A stretch of DNA of 64,000 bases from Variovorax beijingensis (GCF_003951285.1 NZ_RXFQ01000017.1:62001-126000); one strand, 5' to 3'; shown: positions 23,613 through 32,765, counted from the first letter of the stretch. Notes: generated from the letters alone by a model not told the origin. Program-made: numbers and translations.

Positions 23613-24551
23613 ATGGGGCGAAGATTCGATCACCTGGGAGATGTGGAAACCTTCGTCACAGTGGTCGAGAAGGGCTCCATGACGGCCGCTGCCGTGGCAC
23701 TGGCCACCACGCCGTCGGTGCTCAGCCGCGCCATCACCCGGCTGGAAACGCGGCTTGGCGTGCAGCTGCTGCGCCGCACGACGCGGCGCCTGGGCCTCAC
23801 CGAAGAGGGGCGGGCCTACCTGGAGCAATCGCGCGCGGCTTTTGCGCTGATCGACGATGCCGAGCGCGCGATGCAGGGCCGGGGCGACGCGCTGGTGGGC
23901 AGCGTGCGCCTGAGCGTGCCCACCACCTACGGCCACCACCGGCTGCCGGCGCTGCTGCAGCGGTTTTCCGCGCAGCATCCGCAGGTGCGCGTCGAATTGA
24001 GCATCACCAACCGCAACGTGGACCTCGTGGCCGAGGGCTACGACCTCGCGATCCGGCTGGGCCAGCTGCCCGACAGCGGCCTGGTCGCGCGCAAGCTCGA
24101 GGACGCGCCGATGTGCCTGCTCGCGGCACCGGGCTACATCGAACGCGCGGGCGCGCCGGGCAGCATCGCCGAGCTCGCACGCCACAGCTGCCTGCCCTTC
24201 GTGATGCCGAGCACCGGCCGCGTGTCGCCATGGCTGCTGCGCGAGCAGGGACGCGACGTGGATTGGCTGCCGCACGGCGCCCTGCAGGTGTCGGATGACG
24301 TGCTCGGCGTGGTCTCGCTGGCGCTGGGCGGCTTGGGCATCTGCCAGACCTACGACTTCATCGCACGCGACCTTGTTGCGCAGGGCCGGGCCGTCGAGGT
24401 GCTGGCGCAGGCGCGCGGGCGCACGCGGCCGTTTTCAGTGATCTATGCGCCGCACCGGCGGCTCTCGTCGGCTTCGCGCGCGCTGATCGATTCGCTGGCG
24501 GGAAACGCTCAGCCCGGCCCCGGCGCCTCCCACGCAAACCCCACGCCGTAG
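23613..24551 (+). CDS. LysR-family transcriptional regulator
   Basis: ATG 23613 follows a GGGGGA site, giving 312 residues; a GTG start at 23577 would add 12 residues without support. The helix-turn-helix ('LGDVETFVTVVEKGSMTAAAVALATTPSVLSRAITRLE', split here) and an effector domain with 'GSVRLSVPTTYGHHRLPALLQRF' and 'VDLVAEGYDLAIRLGQLPDSGLVARKL' place it in the DsdC/AaeR-like group common in Burkholderiales. It is divergent from the exported DJ-1/PfpI gene, its likely target. Its 3' end overlaps the BaeR-like gene tail to tail by 43 bases. Confidence 0.92.
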   Translation: MGRRFDHLGDVETFVTVVEKGSMTAAAVALATTPSVLSRAITRLETRLGVQLLRRTTRRLGLTEEGRAYLEQSRAAFALIDDAERAMQGRGDALVGSVRLSVPTTYGHHRLPALLQRFSAQHPQVRVELSITNRNVDLVAEGYDLAIRLGQLPDSGLVARKLEDAPMCLLAAPGYIERAGAPGSIAELARHSCLPFVMPSTGRVSPWLLREQGRDVDWLPHGALQVSDDVLGVVSLALGGLGICQTYDFIARDLVAQGRAVEVLAQARGRTRPFSVIYAPHRRLSSASRALIDSLAGNAQPGPGASHANPTP

Positions 24552-25201
24552 ACCGAGCGGATCCAGTCGTGCGAGGGCGTGACGGCGCCGAGCTTGCGCC
24601 GCAGGTTCTTGACGTGGCTGTCGATGGCGCGCTCCGTCACGTCCATGGTGTCGTCGTAGGCCAGCTCGAGCAGGCGCGCGCGCGAGAAGATGCGGCCCGG
24701 GTGCCGCGACAGCACCTGCAGCAGCCCGAACTCGCGGCGCGTGAGATTGAGCGGCGTGCCTTCGAGCGATGCGCGCCAATGCACGTCGTCCAGCACCAGG
24801 CCGGACATGCCATGGCGGGCCTGGCCGCGCTCCGCGGGCGGCTCGGTGCGCCGCAGCACGGCGCGCACGCGCGCCACCAGTTCGCGCGGGGAGAAGGGCT
24901 TGCAGACGTAATCGTCGGCGCCCAACTCCAGCCCGAGCAGGCGGTCGACCTCCTCGATGCGCGCAGTGAGCATGATGATCGGATGACTGGTGTGCTCCCG
25001 CACGCGGCGCAGCACCTCGATGCCGTCGAGACGCGGCAGCATGATGTCGAGCAGCGTGAGTTCGGGCGGCGACGCGATCAGATGGTCGAGCGCGCTCTGG
25101 CCATCGGCGAAATGCGTGGTCTCGTAGCCGGCATGGCGCAGGTAGTCCTGAACCACCGATGCGATGTCGAGTTCGTCCTCGACGATGACGATGCGGGTCA
25201 T
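24509..25201 (-). CDS. baeR: OmpR-family response regulator, BaeR-like
   Basis: The 230-residue regulator has an intact receiver domain (E8-D9 acidic pair, phosphoacceptor D52 in LLDIMLP, K in VCKPFSP) and a winged-helix DNA-binding domain ending 'SHDWIRSVYGVGFAWE'. Its start overlaps the kinase stop by 4 bases (ATGA), so the pair is translationally coupled. Order, overlap and sequence resemble BaeSR, the envelope-stress two-component system that controls multidrug efflux in enterics. The name is given by similarity, and targets here are unknown. Confidence 0.85.
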   Translation of the reverse strand: MTRIVIVEDELDIASVVQDYLRHAGYETTHFADGQSALDHLIASPPELTLLDIMLPRLDGIEVLRRVREHTSHPIIMLTARIEEVDRLLGLELGADDYVCKPFSPRELVARVRAVLRRTEPPAERGQARHGMSGLVLDDVHWRASLEGTPLNLTRREFGLLQVLSRHPGRIFSRARLLELAYDDTMDVTERAIDSHVKNLRRKLGAVTPSHDWIRSVYGVGFAWEAPGPG

Positions 25202-26790
25202 GGCGATGCGGCCCTGGAGAGCGGAAGGGTGATGGTCACGCGCAGCCCGCCGAGTTCCGAAGCCTGGGCGTCGATGATGCCGCCATGGGCCTCGATGGTC
25301 GCGCGGCAGATCGACAGGCCGAGCCCGGAGCCGCCGAGCTCGCGGCTGCGCGAGGACTCGCCGCGGAACAGTCGGTCGAACAGGCGCGGCATTTCCGGCT
25401 CGGGAACGCCGGGCGCGCTGTCGTCGAAATCCAGCGTCAGACTGTTGCCCGTCCAGGCGCCGTCGACCGTGGCGCCGATGCGCAGCCGGCCGCCGGCGTC
25501 GGTGTAGGCGAGCGTGTTCTCCAGCAGGTTCATGAAGACCTGGTGCAGCCGGTGCGCGTCGCCGTCGATCATCGGCTGGGCCTGCGCCGAGATGCGGTCG
25601 ATGGCGCTGCGGTCCACCGTGATGCCGCGCGCGGCGAACCGGTCGCGCGTGTGGTCGAGCGCTTCCTTCAGCAGCGAGAGCGGGAACACGGTGGTCGCGA
25701 GCAGGTCGCTCTGCGGCTCGCGCATGCTGCTGCGCAGATCGTCCACCAGCTGGCCGAGCCGAATCACCTGCCGATGCAGCCGCAGTGCGGTGCGCTCGTC
25801 GAAGCTGCGCACGCCGTCCTGCAGGGCCTCGATCTCTGCGCGCATGGCGGCCAGCGGCGTGCGCAGCTCGTGCGCCGCATCGGCCAGCCAGGCGCGGCGC
25901 GAGGCCTCCACCGTGTCCAGGCGCTGCGCCATGTCGTTGAAGGTCTTGCCGAGCAGCGCGAGCTCGTCCGAGCCATGCACGGCCACGCGCGTGGACAGCC
26001 GCCCGCGCGCCACGTCCTGCGCGGCCTGCGTGAGTTCGTCGATCGGCCGGAACCAGCGGCGCGCCAGCAGCCACGACAGCATCAGCGCAAAAGCCAGCCC
26101 GCACAGGCCGGTAAGGGCGATCACGCCGGACTGGCGCGCGAGGAAGGCGCGGTCGGCCTCGCTCTCCAGGCCCTGCATCGGCGCGAGCACCAGGTAGCCG
26201 ACGACCGAGCGGCCGTGCCGGATCGGCAGGCGCGCGGCATTCTCCGGGTCGACCTTCGCGCCGACCACGTGCGCGCCGCGCGCATCGACCACGCCCAGGC
26301 GCTGGAAGATCGAATCGGCGGCTTCGCGCGGATCGGGAAAGAACCCCAGCGGCGGTGGCGGCGCAAAGCGCCTGGGCAGCAGCTCGAGCTGGGCAGAAGG
26401 CGGAGGAGGAGGCGGCGGCCGGGATCCGTTCTCGCCACGGCTTTCGGACCCATTGCCGCCGCCGCCCGGCCCGCGGTTCTCGTACCAGGGCGGGAGCTTT
26501 CTTTCGTCGGCGTTGCTCGCGCCGTCGAGCACGGCGGCGAGCCGGCCCATCTGCAGGCGATGCCAGGCGTCGTCGTTGCCCTGCAGCTTCTTCCAGTCGC
26601 CGTTGGCCGCATAGTGCTTGAGCAGCAGCTGCGAGAGCCAGTCCATGCGCCGGATCTCGATCTCGGCCACGTAGGAGCCTAGGCCGCGCTGCAGCGCCAC
26701 GATGGAAAGCCCGGCGAAGCTGAGCAGCAGCACGATCAGCAAGGCGGCCAGCGCCAGGAAGATCTTCCTGGAAAGTGTCAGGCGCGGCAT
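25198..26790 (-). CDS. baeS: Sensor histidine kinase, BaeS-like
   Basis: This 530-residue membrane kinase has an N-terminal helix ('IFLALAALLIVLLLSFAGLSIVAL'), a periplasmic sensor region with a Gly/Pro-rich insert (about residues 100-140), a second helix near 230-255 and a HAMP domain ('RPIDELTQAAQDVARGRLSTRV'). The H-box follows with H307 in AAHELRTPL, and then a full ATPase domain (N box around 'VFMNLLENTLAYTD', 'DSAPGVPEPE', 'GGSGLGLSIC'). The last part is strikingly close to enteric BaeS. It is upstream of and overlaps the BaeR-like gene. The periplasmic insert rich in Gly-Gly-Asn-Gly and Pro repeats is the least conserved part and may set signal specificity. Confidence 0.9.
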   Translation of the reverse strand: MPRLTLSRKIFLALAALLIVLLLSFAGLSIVALQRGLGSYVAEIEIRRMDWLSQLLLKHYAANGDWKKLQGNDDAWHRLQMGRLAAVLDGASNADERKLPPWYENRGPGGGGNGSESRGENGSRPPPPPPPSAQLELLPRRFAPPPPLGFFPDPREAADSIFQRLGVVDARGAHVVGAKVDPENAARLPIRHGRSVVGYLVLAPMQGLESEADRAFLARQSGVIALTGLCGLAFALMLSWLLARRWFRPIDELTQAAQDVARGRLSTRVAVHGSDELALLGKTFNDMAQRLDTVEASRRAWLADAAHELRTPLAAMRAEIEALQDGVRSFDERTALRLHRQVIRLGQLVDDLRSSMREPQSDLLATTVFPLSLLKEALDHTRDRFAARGITVDRSAIDRISAQAQPMIDGDAHRLHQVFMNLLENTLAYTDAGGRLRIGATVDGAWTGNSLTLDFDDSAPGVPEPEMPRLFDRLFRGESSRSRELGGSGLGLSICRATIEAHGGIIDAQASELGGLRVTITLPLSRAASP

Positions 26791-26942
26791 GGGCTCGGGG
26801 GAGGCATGGCCGCATTCTGCGGCACGCGTTCGGGGCGGGGAGGCGTCATGGGAAACGGCCGATCATGGCCACGAATCGAGGAGGAAATTGGGAGAGCCGT
26901 CCCTCCCACATTTCTCCCCAATCAAATCGCACGATGCGTGCC

Positions 26943-27218
26943 ATGAACCCGTTCACGCACCGACGCCCAAAGACGAAGAGGACCTTCCAGGCCCTTGTGG
27001 CCCCCGCGCTCGCATGGGTGAGTCCGGCATACTGCGCGCCGGCGCCATGGTCCTGGACCGAGCTCTGGTCCGACCCGGGCATCGACACGCTGTTGCTGCT
27101 GCTGGCCGCGCTTTTCTGGGCGGTGACCCATGTCTGGGCGCTGCTGGTCGTCTGGGCGGAAGCACGCGCCACCCGATCGGCCGGGACCGGCATCGCGGCA
27201 GGAAAAGAGAAACCATGA
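26943..27218 (+). CDS. Small membrane protein, hypothetical
   Basis: A 91-residue frame beginning at ATG 26943 (ATG 26934 is also possible) has an N-terminal hydrophobic stretch resembling a signal peptide ('FQALVAPALAWVSPAYCAPA') and a strong membrane helix ('IDTLLLLLAALFWAVTHVWALLVVW'). It is divergent from the BaeS-like gene. No family was recognised and the ribosome binding site is weak. It reads like a real membrane protein rather than an antisense shadow. Confidence 0.45.
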   Translation: MNPFTHRRPKTKRTFQALVAPALAWVSPAYCAPAPWSWTELWSDPGIDTLLLLLAALFWAVTHVWALLVVWAEARATRSAGTGIAAGKEKP

Positions 27219-27360
27219 CGGCACAGGGCAGCAAGGCCGAGGCCATCGGATGCCGCGGTCTCTCGCTCAAGAGCGAGGCACGCACAAGGGCCACCGTGCC
27301 CCAGTGCACTTGAGCGCCGTCTGGCACGCCCGCGCCGAAGCTGCGGAAGACGACGGGCCC

Positions 27361-27591
27361 ATGCTTTCGCAGCGCCTCCTGGGTTTGCTGGCTTGCTGCG
27401 GCCTGGTGATCGGCATCGTGGTGGCGGCGAGCGGCGGATGCGTCGTGGCCGGCAAGGCCAGCGCAGGCAGTTCAACTCTTTCCACCCTGGCGCCGATCAT
27501 GGCCACCGACAGCCGGGCCGCCCGGCCGTCGCACACCGCCTGCGTGCCGTCTCAGGCCGGCCGTTCCTCGAAGGCGAAGCCGACACCGTAG
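27361..27591 (+). CDS. Possible short exported protein
   Basis: ATG 27361 opens 76 codons with a plausible signal or lipoprotein-like start (MLSQRLLGLLACCGLVIGIV, then VAASGGC). The rest is low-complexity Ser/Ala/Arg and overlaps the end of the BaeR-like paralogue tail to tail by 40 bases. No ribosome binding site is obvious. Only the hydrophobic start supports it, so it may be spurious. Confidence 0.25.
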   Translation: MLSQRLLGLLACCGLVIGIVVAASGGCVVAGKASAGSSTLSTLAPIMATDSRAARPSHTACVPSQAGRSSKAKPTP

Positions 27592-28232
27592 ATCGAGCGG
27601 ATCCAGTCGTGCGACGGCGATGCGGCGGCGAGCTTCCTGCGCAGATTCTTGATGTGCCCGTCGACCGCGCGCTCATTGACGTCGAGCGCGTCCGGAAACG
27701 CGGCCTCGAGCAGCGCCGAGCGCGAAAACACCCGACCCGGCTCGCGCGAGAGTGCCTGCAGCAGGTTCAGCTCGCGGCCCGTGAGCGCGAGCAGCCGCCC
27801 CTCGATCCTCACGCTGTGGGAGCTGCCGCCGAACGCCACGGAAGGCGAGGCCATGGCGGCGCACTGGCGCTGCGCATGGCGTCGCAGCACCGTGTTCACG
27901 CGCGCCACCACTTCGCGCGACGAGAAGGGCTTGCACACGTAGTCGTCGGCGCCCAGGTCCAGGCCGCGCAGGCGGTCGGCTTCGCGCGTGCGGGCCGTCA
28001 GCACGATGATCGGATGGTCGCTGTGCGAGCGCACCTGCTCCAGCACCCGGAGGCCGCCGATGCGCGGCAGCGCGGTGTCGAGCACCGTGAGGGCCGGCGG
28101 CGACCTGAGGATGCGGTCGAGCGCGGCTGCGCCATCGGCGATGTGCTCCACATCGTGGCCGGCGCGCTGCAGCCCTTCGAGCAGCGCGGCGGCCATCTCG
28201 CGGCCTTTTTCGGCCAGCAGGATGCGGCTCAT
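27552..28232 (-). CDS. Orphan OmpR-family response regulator with altered acidic pocket
   Basis: The 226-residue protein aligns end to end with the BaeR-like protein 3 kb away (shared 'NLRRKL' and SHDWIRSxYGVGFAxE endings). The phosphoacceptor D52 in VLDTALP and the later Lys (VCKPFSS) remain, but the Mg2+-binding acidic pair is E8-K9 instead of E-D. Phosphorylation may be weak or absent. No kinase gene is adjacent: it starts 16 bases after the BamA-like gene and is probably cotranscribed with it. It looks like a diverged paralogue recruited to the BamA-like operon. Confidence 0.85.
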   Translation of the reverse strand: MSRILLAEKGREMAAALLEGLQRAGHDVEHIADGAAALDRILRSPPALTVLDTALPRIGGLRVLEQVRSHSDHPIIVLTARTREADRLRGLDLGADDYVCKPFSSREVVARVNTVLRRHAQRQCAAMASPSVAFGGSSHSVRIEGRLLALTGRELNLLQALSREPGRVFSRSALLEAAFPDALDVNERAVDGHIKNLRRKLAAASPSHDWIRSIYGVGFAFEERPA

Positions 28233-28248
28233 GGATGGGTGCTCCGCT

Positions 28249-30651
28249 TCAGAACGACGTGCCGATCTGGAACTGGAAGCGCTGCGTCCGGTCCGCCGCA
28301 ATGCCGTTGGCTTCGTCGAGCTTCTGGTACACGAGCGGCACCGCATAGGCCAGGCGCAGCGGACCGAGCGGAGAAATCCAGCTGATGCCCACGCCCGCCG
28401 ATGCGCGCAGGCGGTTCTGTGCCTTCCACTGCGCGTCGGTCATGCTCGCGGTGCGCTCCGCGAACACGTTGCCGGCATCGAAGAAGGTGTAGAGCCGCAG
28501 CGACCGGTCGTTGCCCGCGCCCGGGAAGGGCGTGCTGAACTCCATGTTGAAGATCGCCTTGCGCGTGCCGCCGAGCGCACCGCCCGTGACCGCATCGGTC
28601 GGCCCGAGCGAGTTCTGTTCGAAGCCGCGTATGGAACCGAGCCCGCCCGCATAGAAGTTCTTGAAGATGGGATACGTGGTGCCGCCCAGCGCCTTGGCAT
28701 AGCCGAGCTGGCCGTTGATGGCGAGCGTGTACTGCTTGGACAGCGCGAAGTACTGCTGGTACTGGTAGGTGCTCTTCAGGTAACGCAGATCGCTGCCCAC
28801 GCCCACCTCGAGGTTGGCGCTCTGCAGCCGGCCCTTGGTGGGCACCAGCGCGCTGTCGCGGTCGTCGCGCGCCCAGCCGATGGTCGCGGGAATGCCCACC
28901 TTGCTCTTCGAAGCGCACACAACGCTCGGCGCGGTGCCCGTGCACTGGAAGTAGTCGAGGTAGGCCTGCGGCGTGCCGGTGTACACGTAGGAGCCGTCGA
29001 CCAGCGTGTAGGCGCCGTTGGTGCCCGGCGTGAAGCTGTAGCGCTCCACGCCGATGCCGAGGTAGACCGTGTCCAGTTCCCCGAGCGGCAGCCCGAAGCG
29101 CACCGAGCCGCCATCGCTCGCGAGCTTGTAGTTGCCGTCCGCCTCGTAGTAGGGGCGGGTGGTGGTGTGGAACAGGTTGAAGGTGCGCGAGATGCCGCTC
29201 GGCGTGAAGTACGGGTCGGTGGCCGTGAGGGAGATGGTGCGGTTGTACGAGCTCGTGTTGACCTGCAGGCCCAAGTAGTTGCCCGTGCCGAACACGTTCT
29301 CCTGCGTGATGCCGAAGCTCAGCGACACCTTGTCGGTCGATGAGTAGCCCGCGCCGAGCTGCAGCGAACCGGTCGGCTTTTCGGTCACGTTGGCCGCCAG
29401 GTCGACCAGGTCGGGCGACCCCGGCACCTCGGTGGTCTCGATATTCACGTCGGTGAAGTAGCCGAGGCGGTCCACGCGGTCGCGCGAGAGCTTGATCTTG
29501 TTGCCGTCGTACCAGGCGCCCTCGTACTGCCGGAATTCGCGGCGGATGACTTCGTCGCGCGTTCTTGCGTTGCCCCCGATGTTCAGGCGCCGGACGTAGG
29601 CGCGCCGCGAGGGTTCCGCCCGCAGCACCAGCGTGACTCGGTTGTTGTCGCGGTCGATCTCGGGTTCTGCCTTGACGCGCGCGAAGGCATAGCCGACGGT
29701 GCCGAAATAGTCGGTGAAGGCCCGGGTGGTGGCGTTCACGTCTTCGCCGTTGTAGGGCTGGCCGGGGCGGATCGTCACGAGCGACTTGAACTCGTCTTCG
29801 CGTCCCAGGTAGTTGCCCGAGAGCTTGACGCCGGCCACCGCAAACTTCTGCCCCTCGGTGATGTTGATCGTGAGCGTGAGCGTCTCCCGGTCCGGTGAAA
29901 TGGCGACCTGCGTGGAATCGATGCGGAACTCGAGATAGCCGCGCGTGATGTAGAAGGAGCGCAGCGTCCCCAGGTCGCCGTTGAACTTGCTGCGCGAATA
30001 CTGGTTCGACTTGGTGTACCAGCTCAGCCAGCCGCCGCTGTCCTGGTCGAACAGGTCGAGCAGGGTGCTTTCGCCGAAGGCCTGGTTGCCGACCACGCGC
30101 ACTTCCTTGATGCGCGCGGACTCGCCCTCGGTCACGGTGAAGGTCAGGTTGACGCGGTTGCGCTCCAGCGGCGTCACGGTCGTGATGACCTGCGCACTGT
30201 AGAGGCTGCGGCTGATGTACTGCCGCTTGAGTTCCTGCTCCGCGCGGTCGGCCAGCGCCTTGTTGTAGGGCTGGCCCTCGGCCAGGCCCACGCTGCGCAG
30301 CGCCTTCTGGAGCGCGGCCTTGTCGAACTCCTTGGTGCCGACGAAGTCGACGTCGGCAATCGACGGGCGTTCCTCGACGATCACCACCAGCACGCTGCCG
30401 TTGATGTCGATGCGCACGTCCTTGAAGAGGCCGAGCTCGAACAGCGAGCGGATGGCTGCGCTGCCGCGGTCGTCGCTGTAGGTGTCGCCCGCCCTGATGC
30501 CGAGCGTGGCAAACACCGTTCCTGGCTCCACGCGCTGCAGGCCCTCGAGCCGGATGTCCCTGACGGTGAACGGATCGGCGGCCCAGGCTGGCGCGCAGGC
30601 GATCGAGAGAAACATGGCGGCAAGGACGCAGGCGGGCTTGGAAGGATTCAT
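28249..30651 (-). CDS. BamA-like outer-membrane assembly factor (paralogue)
   Basis: ATG 30651 starts an 800-residue protein with a signal peptide (cleavage after APAWA) and then five POTRA-type repeats ('FTVRDIRLEGLQRVEPGTVF', 'ADVDFVGTKEFDKAALQKAL', 'KEVRVVGNQAFGESTL', and so on, to about residue 420). A C-terminal Omp85 barrel follows with the conserved 'GSIRGFEQNSLGP' loop and a terminal Phe. It is full length for BamA. The usual bamA neighbours (rseP, skp, lpxD, fabZ) are absent here, so this is probably a second copy. Its downstream partner is an orphan response regulator 16 bases away, and a NERD protein lies 74 bases upstream. Its clients are unknown. Confidence 0.9.
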   Translation of the reverse strand: MNPSKPACVLAAMFLSIACAPAWAADPFTVRDIRLEGLQRVEPGTVFATLGIRAGDTYSDDRGSAAIRSLFELGLFKDVRIDINGSVLVVIVEERPSIADVDFVGTKEFDKAALQKALRSVGLAEGQPYNKALADRAEQELKRQYISRSLYSAQVITTVTPLERNRVNLTFTVTEGESARIKEVRVVGNQAFGESTLLDLFDQDSGGWLSWYTKSNQYSRSKFNGDLGTLRSFYITRGYLEFRIDSTQVAISPDRETLTLTINITEGQKFAVAGVKLSGNYLGREDEFKSLVTIRPGQPYNGEDVNATTRAFTDYFGTVGYAFARVKAEPEIDRDNNRVTLVLRAEPSRRAYVRRLNIGGNARTRDEVIRREFRQYEGAWYDGNKIKLSRDRVDRLGYFTDVNIETTEVPGSPDLVDLAANVTEKPTGSLQLGAGYSSTDKVSLSFGITQENVFGTGNYLGLQVNTSSYNRTISLTATDPYFTPSGISRTFNLFHTTTRPYYEADGNYKLASDGGSVRFGLPLGELDTVYLGIGVERYSFTPGTNGAYTLVDGSYVYTGTPQAYLDYFQCTGTAPSVVCASKSKVGIPATIGWARDDRDSALVPTKGRLQSANLEVGVGSDLRYLKSTYQYQQYFALSKQYTLAINGQLGYAKALGGTTYPIFKNFYAGGLGSIRGFEQNSLGPTDAVTGGALGGTRKAIFNMEFSTPFPGAGNDRSLRLYTFFDAGNVFAERTASMTDAQWKAQNRLRASAGVGISWISPLGPLRLAYAVPLVYQKLDEANGIAADRTQRFQFQIGTSF

Positions 30652-30725
30652 CGCCGCATGGTCCCCGCCAAAGTCGGAGAAATCTGGGATGCCCTGCGTC
30701 CCGCGGGGGCGTGCCGCAGGCGCCG

Positions 30726-31394
30726 CTACTGCAGTCCGATGCCTGCCGCTGCAGCAGCGCCCATGCCGTTCCAGCGTGTGTAGATCTGCTCGCTTCTTTC
30801 GCGGCAGTTCTGCATGTGCTCGTCGAGCGAGAGGCTGCCCTGGATGTCGAGCAGCCGCTGCGCGGTGCGGTCGATGGCGTCGGCATCCAGCAGCGGATAG
30901 GTGCGCGCGGTGCGGCCGTTGTTGCGCACCAGGCGCGCAATGTAGGGCAGGTCCTGCTGCGTGATCACGGCAGCGGGCATCACGCCTTCGAGCTCGACAC
31001 CCTCGCAGGGCAGCAGCACGAAATACTGCAGCCGCAGCTCGTCGTTCAGCAGGCTTCGCAGCTGCGTGGTCTTGCGGCCGCCCTGCCAGGCGGGGTCCTT
31101 CACCTCGCGTGCCCGGCTGCAGCCCTGCAGGCGCAGGAACCAGCGCGGCGGCGCTTCGGCCGATTTCTTGCGGTAGACGAAGGCATTGCGCCAGGCCTTG
31201 ATCTCGAACAGGTAGACGCCGGTTTCGCACACCAGCACCGCGTCGATCATGGCGGTACGCACCACGCTGCCCTCGGGCATCGGGATGATCAGGTTGCGAA
31301 GAATGCGCAGGTGGGAAAAGGCCGGGCTGAATGCGCTGGCGAGCTGCTGCACACCCAGCGAGGCCGCGGTGGTGTTCTGCAATGCAATGGTCAT
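30726..31394 (-). CDS. NERD-domain protein
   Basis: ATG 31394 has GAAGGAG 6 bases upstream and gives 222 residues. The N-terminal half carries the nuclease-related (NERD) pattern: 'VVRTAMIDAVLVCETGVYLFEIKAW', whose D...E-x-K residues resemble restriction-enzyme-like active sites. The C-terminal half is alpha-helical and unassigned. NERD proteins are thought to process nucleic acids, but most are uncharacterised. The gene is on the same strand as, and upstream of, the BamA-like gene; a functional link is not obvious. Confidence 0.75.
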   Translation of the reverse strand: MTIALQNTTAASLGVQQLASAFSPAFSHLRILRNLIIPMPEGSVVRTAMIDAVLVCETGVYLFEIKAWRNAFVYRKKSAEAPPRWFLRLQGCSRAREVKDPAWQGGRKTTQLRSLLNDELRLQYFVLLPCEGVELEGVMPAAVITQQDLPYIARLVRNNGRTARTYPLLDADAIDRTAQRLLDIQGSLSLDEHMQNCRERSEQIYTRWNGMGAAAAAGIGLQ

Positions 31395-31595
31395 GTCGGA
31401 CTCCTTCGGGTGCCGAGCATTGCGTGCCATTTGGGAGATTTCTGGTACGAGGCCTTGCAGGGGCGAGGGGCTTGGGCGTGCGCGCAAACAACAGTCGATG
31501 CAAGGCGGGCCGCGTCGACCAGATTCCTCCAAATTTGAAAAGGACCATCGGTCCAGCCGCTCGATGAAGAGCTGCTGAAAACCGGAGAAACCTGA

Positions 31596-32753
31596 ATGAA
31601 GAAATCCCTCACGGCACTCGCCGCGCTGGCCGCTGCCGGCCTGGCCTCTGCCCAATCGTCCGTCACGTTGTTCGGCGTCGTCGATGCCGGCGTGACCTAC
31701 CAGTCGGTCACCTCGCGCGACGCGACCACGGGCCTCGCCTCCAAGCAAAGCAAGTGGAGCCTCGCCAACTCCGGCTACAACTCCAGCCGCATCGGCTTCC
31801 GGGGCACGGAAGACCTGGGCGGCGGGCTGGCCGCCAGCTTCTGGCTCGAAGCGCCGATCACCAACGACGACGGCGCCACCGGCATCAACACCTTCAACCG
31901 CCGCTCCACCGTGAGCCTCTCGGGCGGCTTCGGCGAGCTGCGCCTGGGCCGCGACTACACCGCCACCTTCTGGAACGACACCGTCTTCGATCCGTTCGGC
32001 ACCAACGGCTCGGGTACCAACGTGATCAGCACCGTGAACGGCAGCACCGGCCTGAACAACGCCAACTATGCGCGCGCCAGCAACATGGTCGGCTACTTCC
32101 TGCCGCCCAACCTCGGCGGCTTCTACGGCCAGCTGCAGTACAGCTTCCACGAGAACACGGACACCGATTCCGGCACCACCACGGCCTCGACCAACAGCAA
32201 CGCCGGCCGCTACGTCGGCGGGCGCTTCGGCTATGCCAACGGTCCGCTGGACGTGGCCCTGGCGCTGGGCCAGAGCATCGCCACCGACACCACTTCGCTC
32301 ACGCGCAAGGTGCAGACCATCAATCTCGGTGCGTCGTACGACTTCGGTCCCGTCAAGCTGTTCGGCGAGCTGTCGAACGTGAAGAACAAGTTCGACCTGG
32401 CCGCCGGCGACAGCCACGACAGCTACAACGGCTACCTGATCGGCGCCAGCATGCCGGTGGGCGCGGGCGTGATCCGCGCGTCGTACTCCACCGTACGCTA
32501 CGACGAAGGCGCCGTGGGCATCACGGGCGAAGATCCGCGCGCGCAGAAGCTGGCCATCGGCTATGTGCACAACCTGTCCAAGCGCACGGCCCTGTACGCG
32601 ACGGTGGCACGCGTGAACAACCGCAACGATGCGGCCTACACCGGCAGCCTGAGCGCCGCGAGCACCACGGGCTACGGCAGCGCCGGCGTCAGCTACACGG
32701 GCCTGCCGCGTTCGTCCACGGGCTACGACTTCGGCATCCGGCACTCGTTCTGA
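31596..32753 (+). CDS. Gram-negative porin (Omp32-like trimeric porin)
   Basis: The 385-residue protein has a signal peptide (MKKSLTALAALAAAGLASA) and a mature start 'QSSVTLFGVVDAGVTYQ', with repeating amphipathic strands ('RIGFRGTEDLGGGLAASFWLE', 'FGELRLGRDYT') and a C-terminal Phe. This is the standard neutral or anion-selective porin of Burkholderiales. GGAGA precedes the start at usual spacing. It is divergent from the NERD gene with a 200-base gap holding the promoters. A GC-rich hairpin follows the stop. Confidence 0.95.
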   Translation: MKKSLTALAALAAAGLASAQSSVTLFGVVDAGVTYQSVTSRDATTGLASKQSKWSLANSGYNSSRIGFRGTEDLGGGLAASFWLEAPITNDDGATGINTFNRRSTVSLSGGFGELRLGRDYTATFWNDTVFDPFGTNGSGTNVISTVNGSTGLNNANYARASNMVGYFLPPNLGGFYGQLQYSFHENTDTDSGTTTASTNSNAGRYVGGRFGYANGPLDVALALGQSIATDTTSLTRKVQTINLGASYDFGPVKLFGELSNVKNKFDLAAGDSHDSYNGYLIGASMPVGAGVIRASYSTVRYDEGAVGITGEDPRAQKLAIGYVHNLSKRTALYATVARVNNRNDAAYTGSLSAASTTGYGSAGVSYTGLPRSSTGYDFGIRHSF

Positions 32754-32765
32754 CGACAGGCGGTG

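Noticed and set aside
26355..26621. Gly/Pro/Arg-rich plus-strand frame opposite the BaeS-like gene
   Set aside because: It is the complement of the low-complexity periplasmic insert of the kinase, without start signal or domain.
30652..31548. Upstream extension of the BamA-like gene by about 300 codons
   Set aside because: The extra part is a shadow of the NERD gene in another frame; the signal peptide at 30651 sets the true start.
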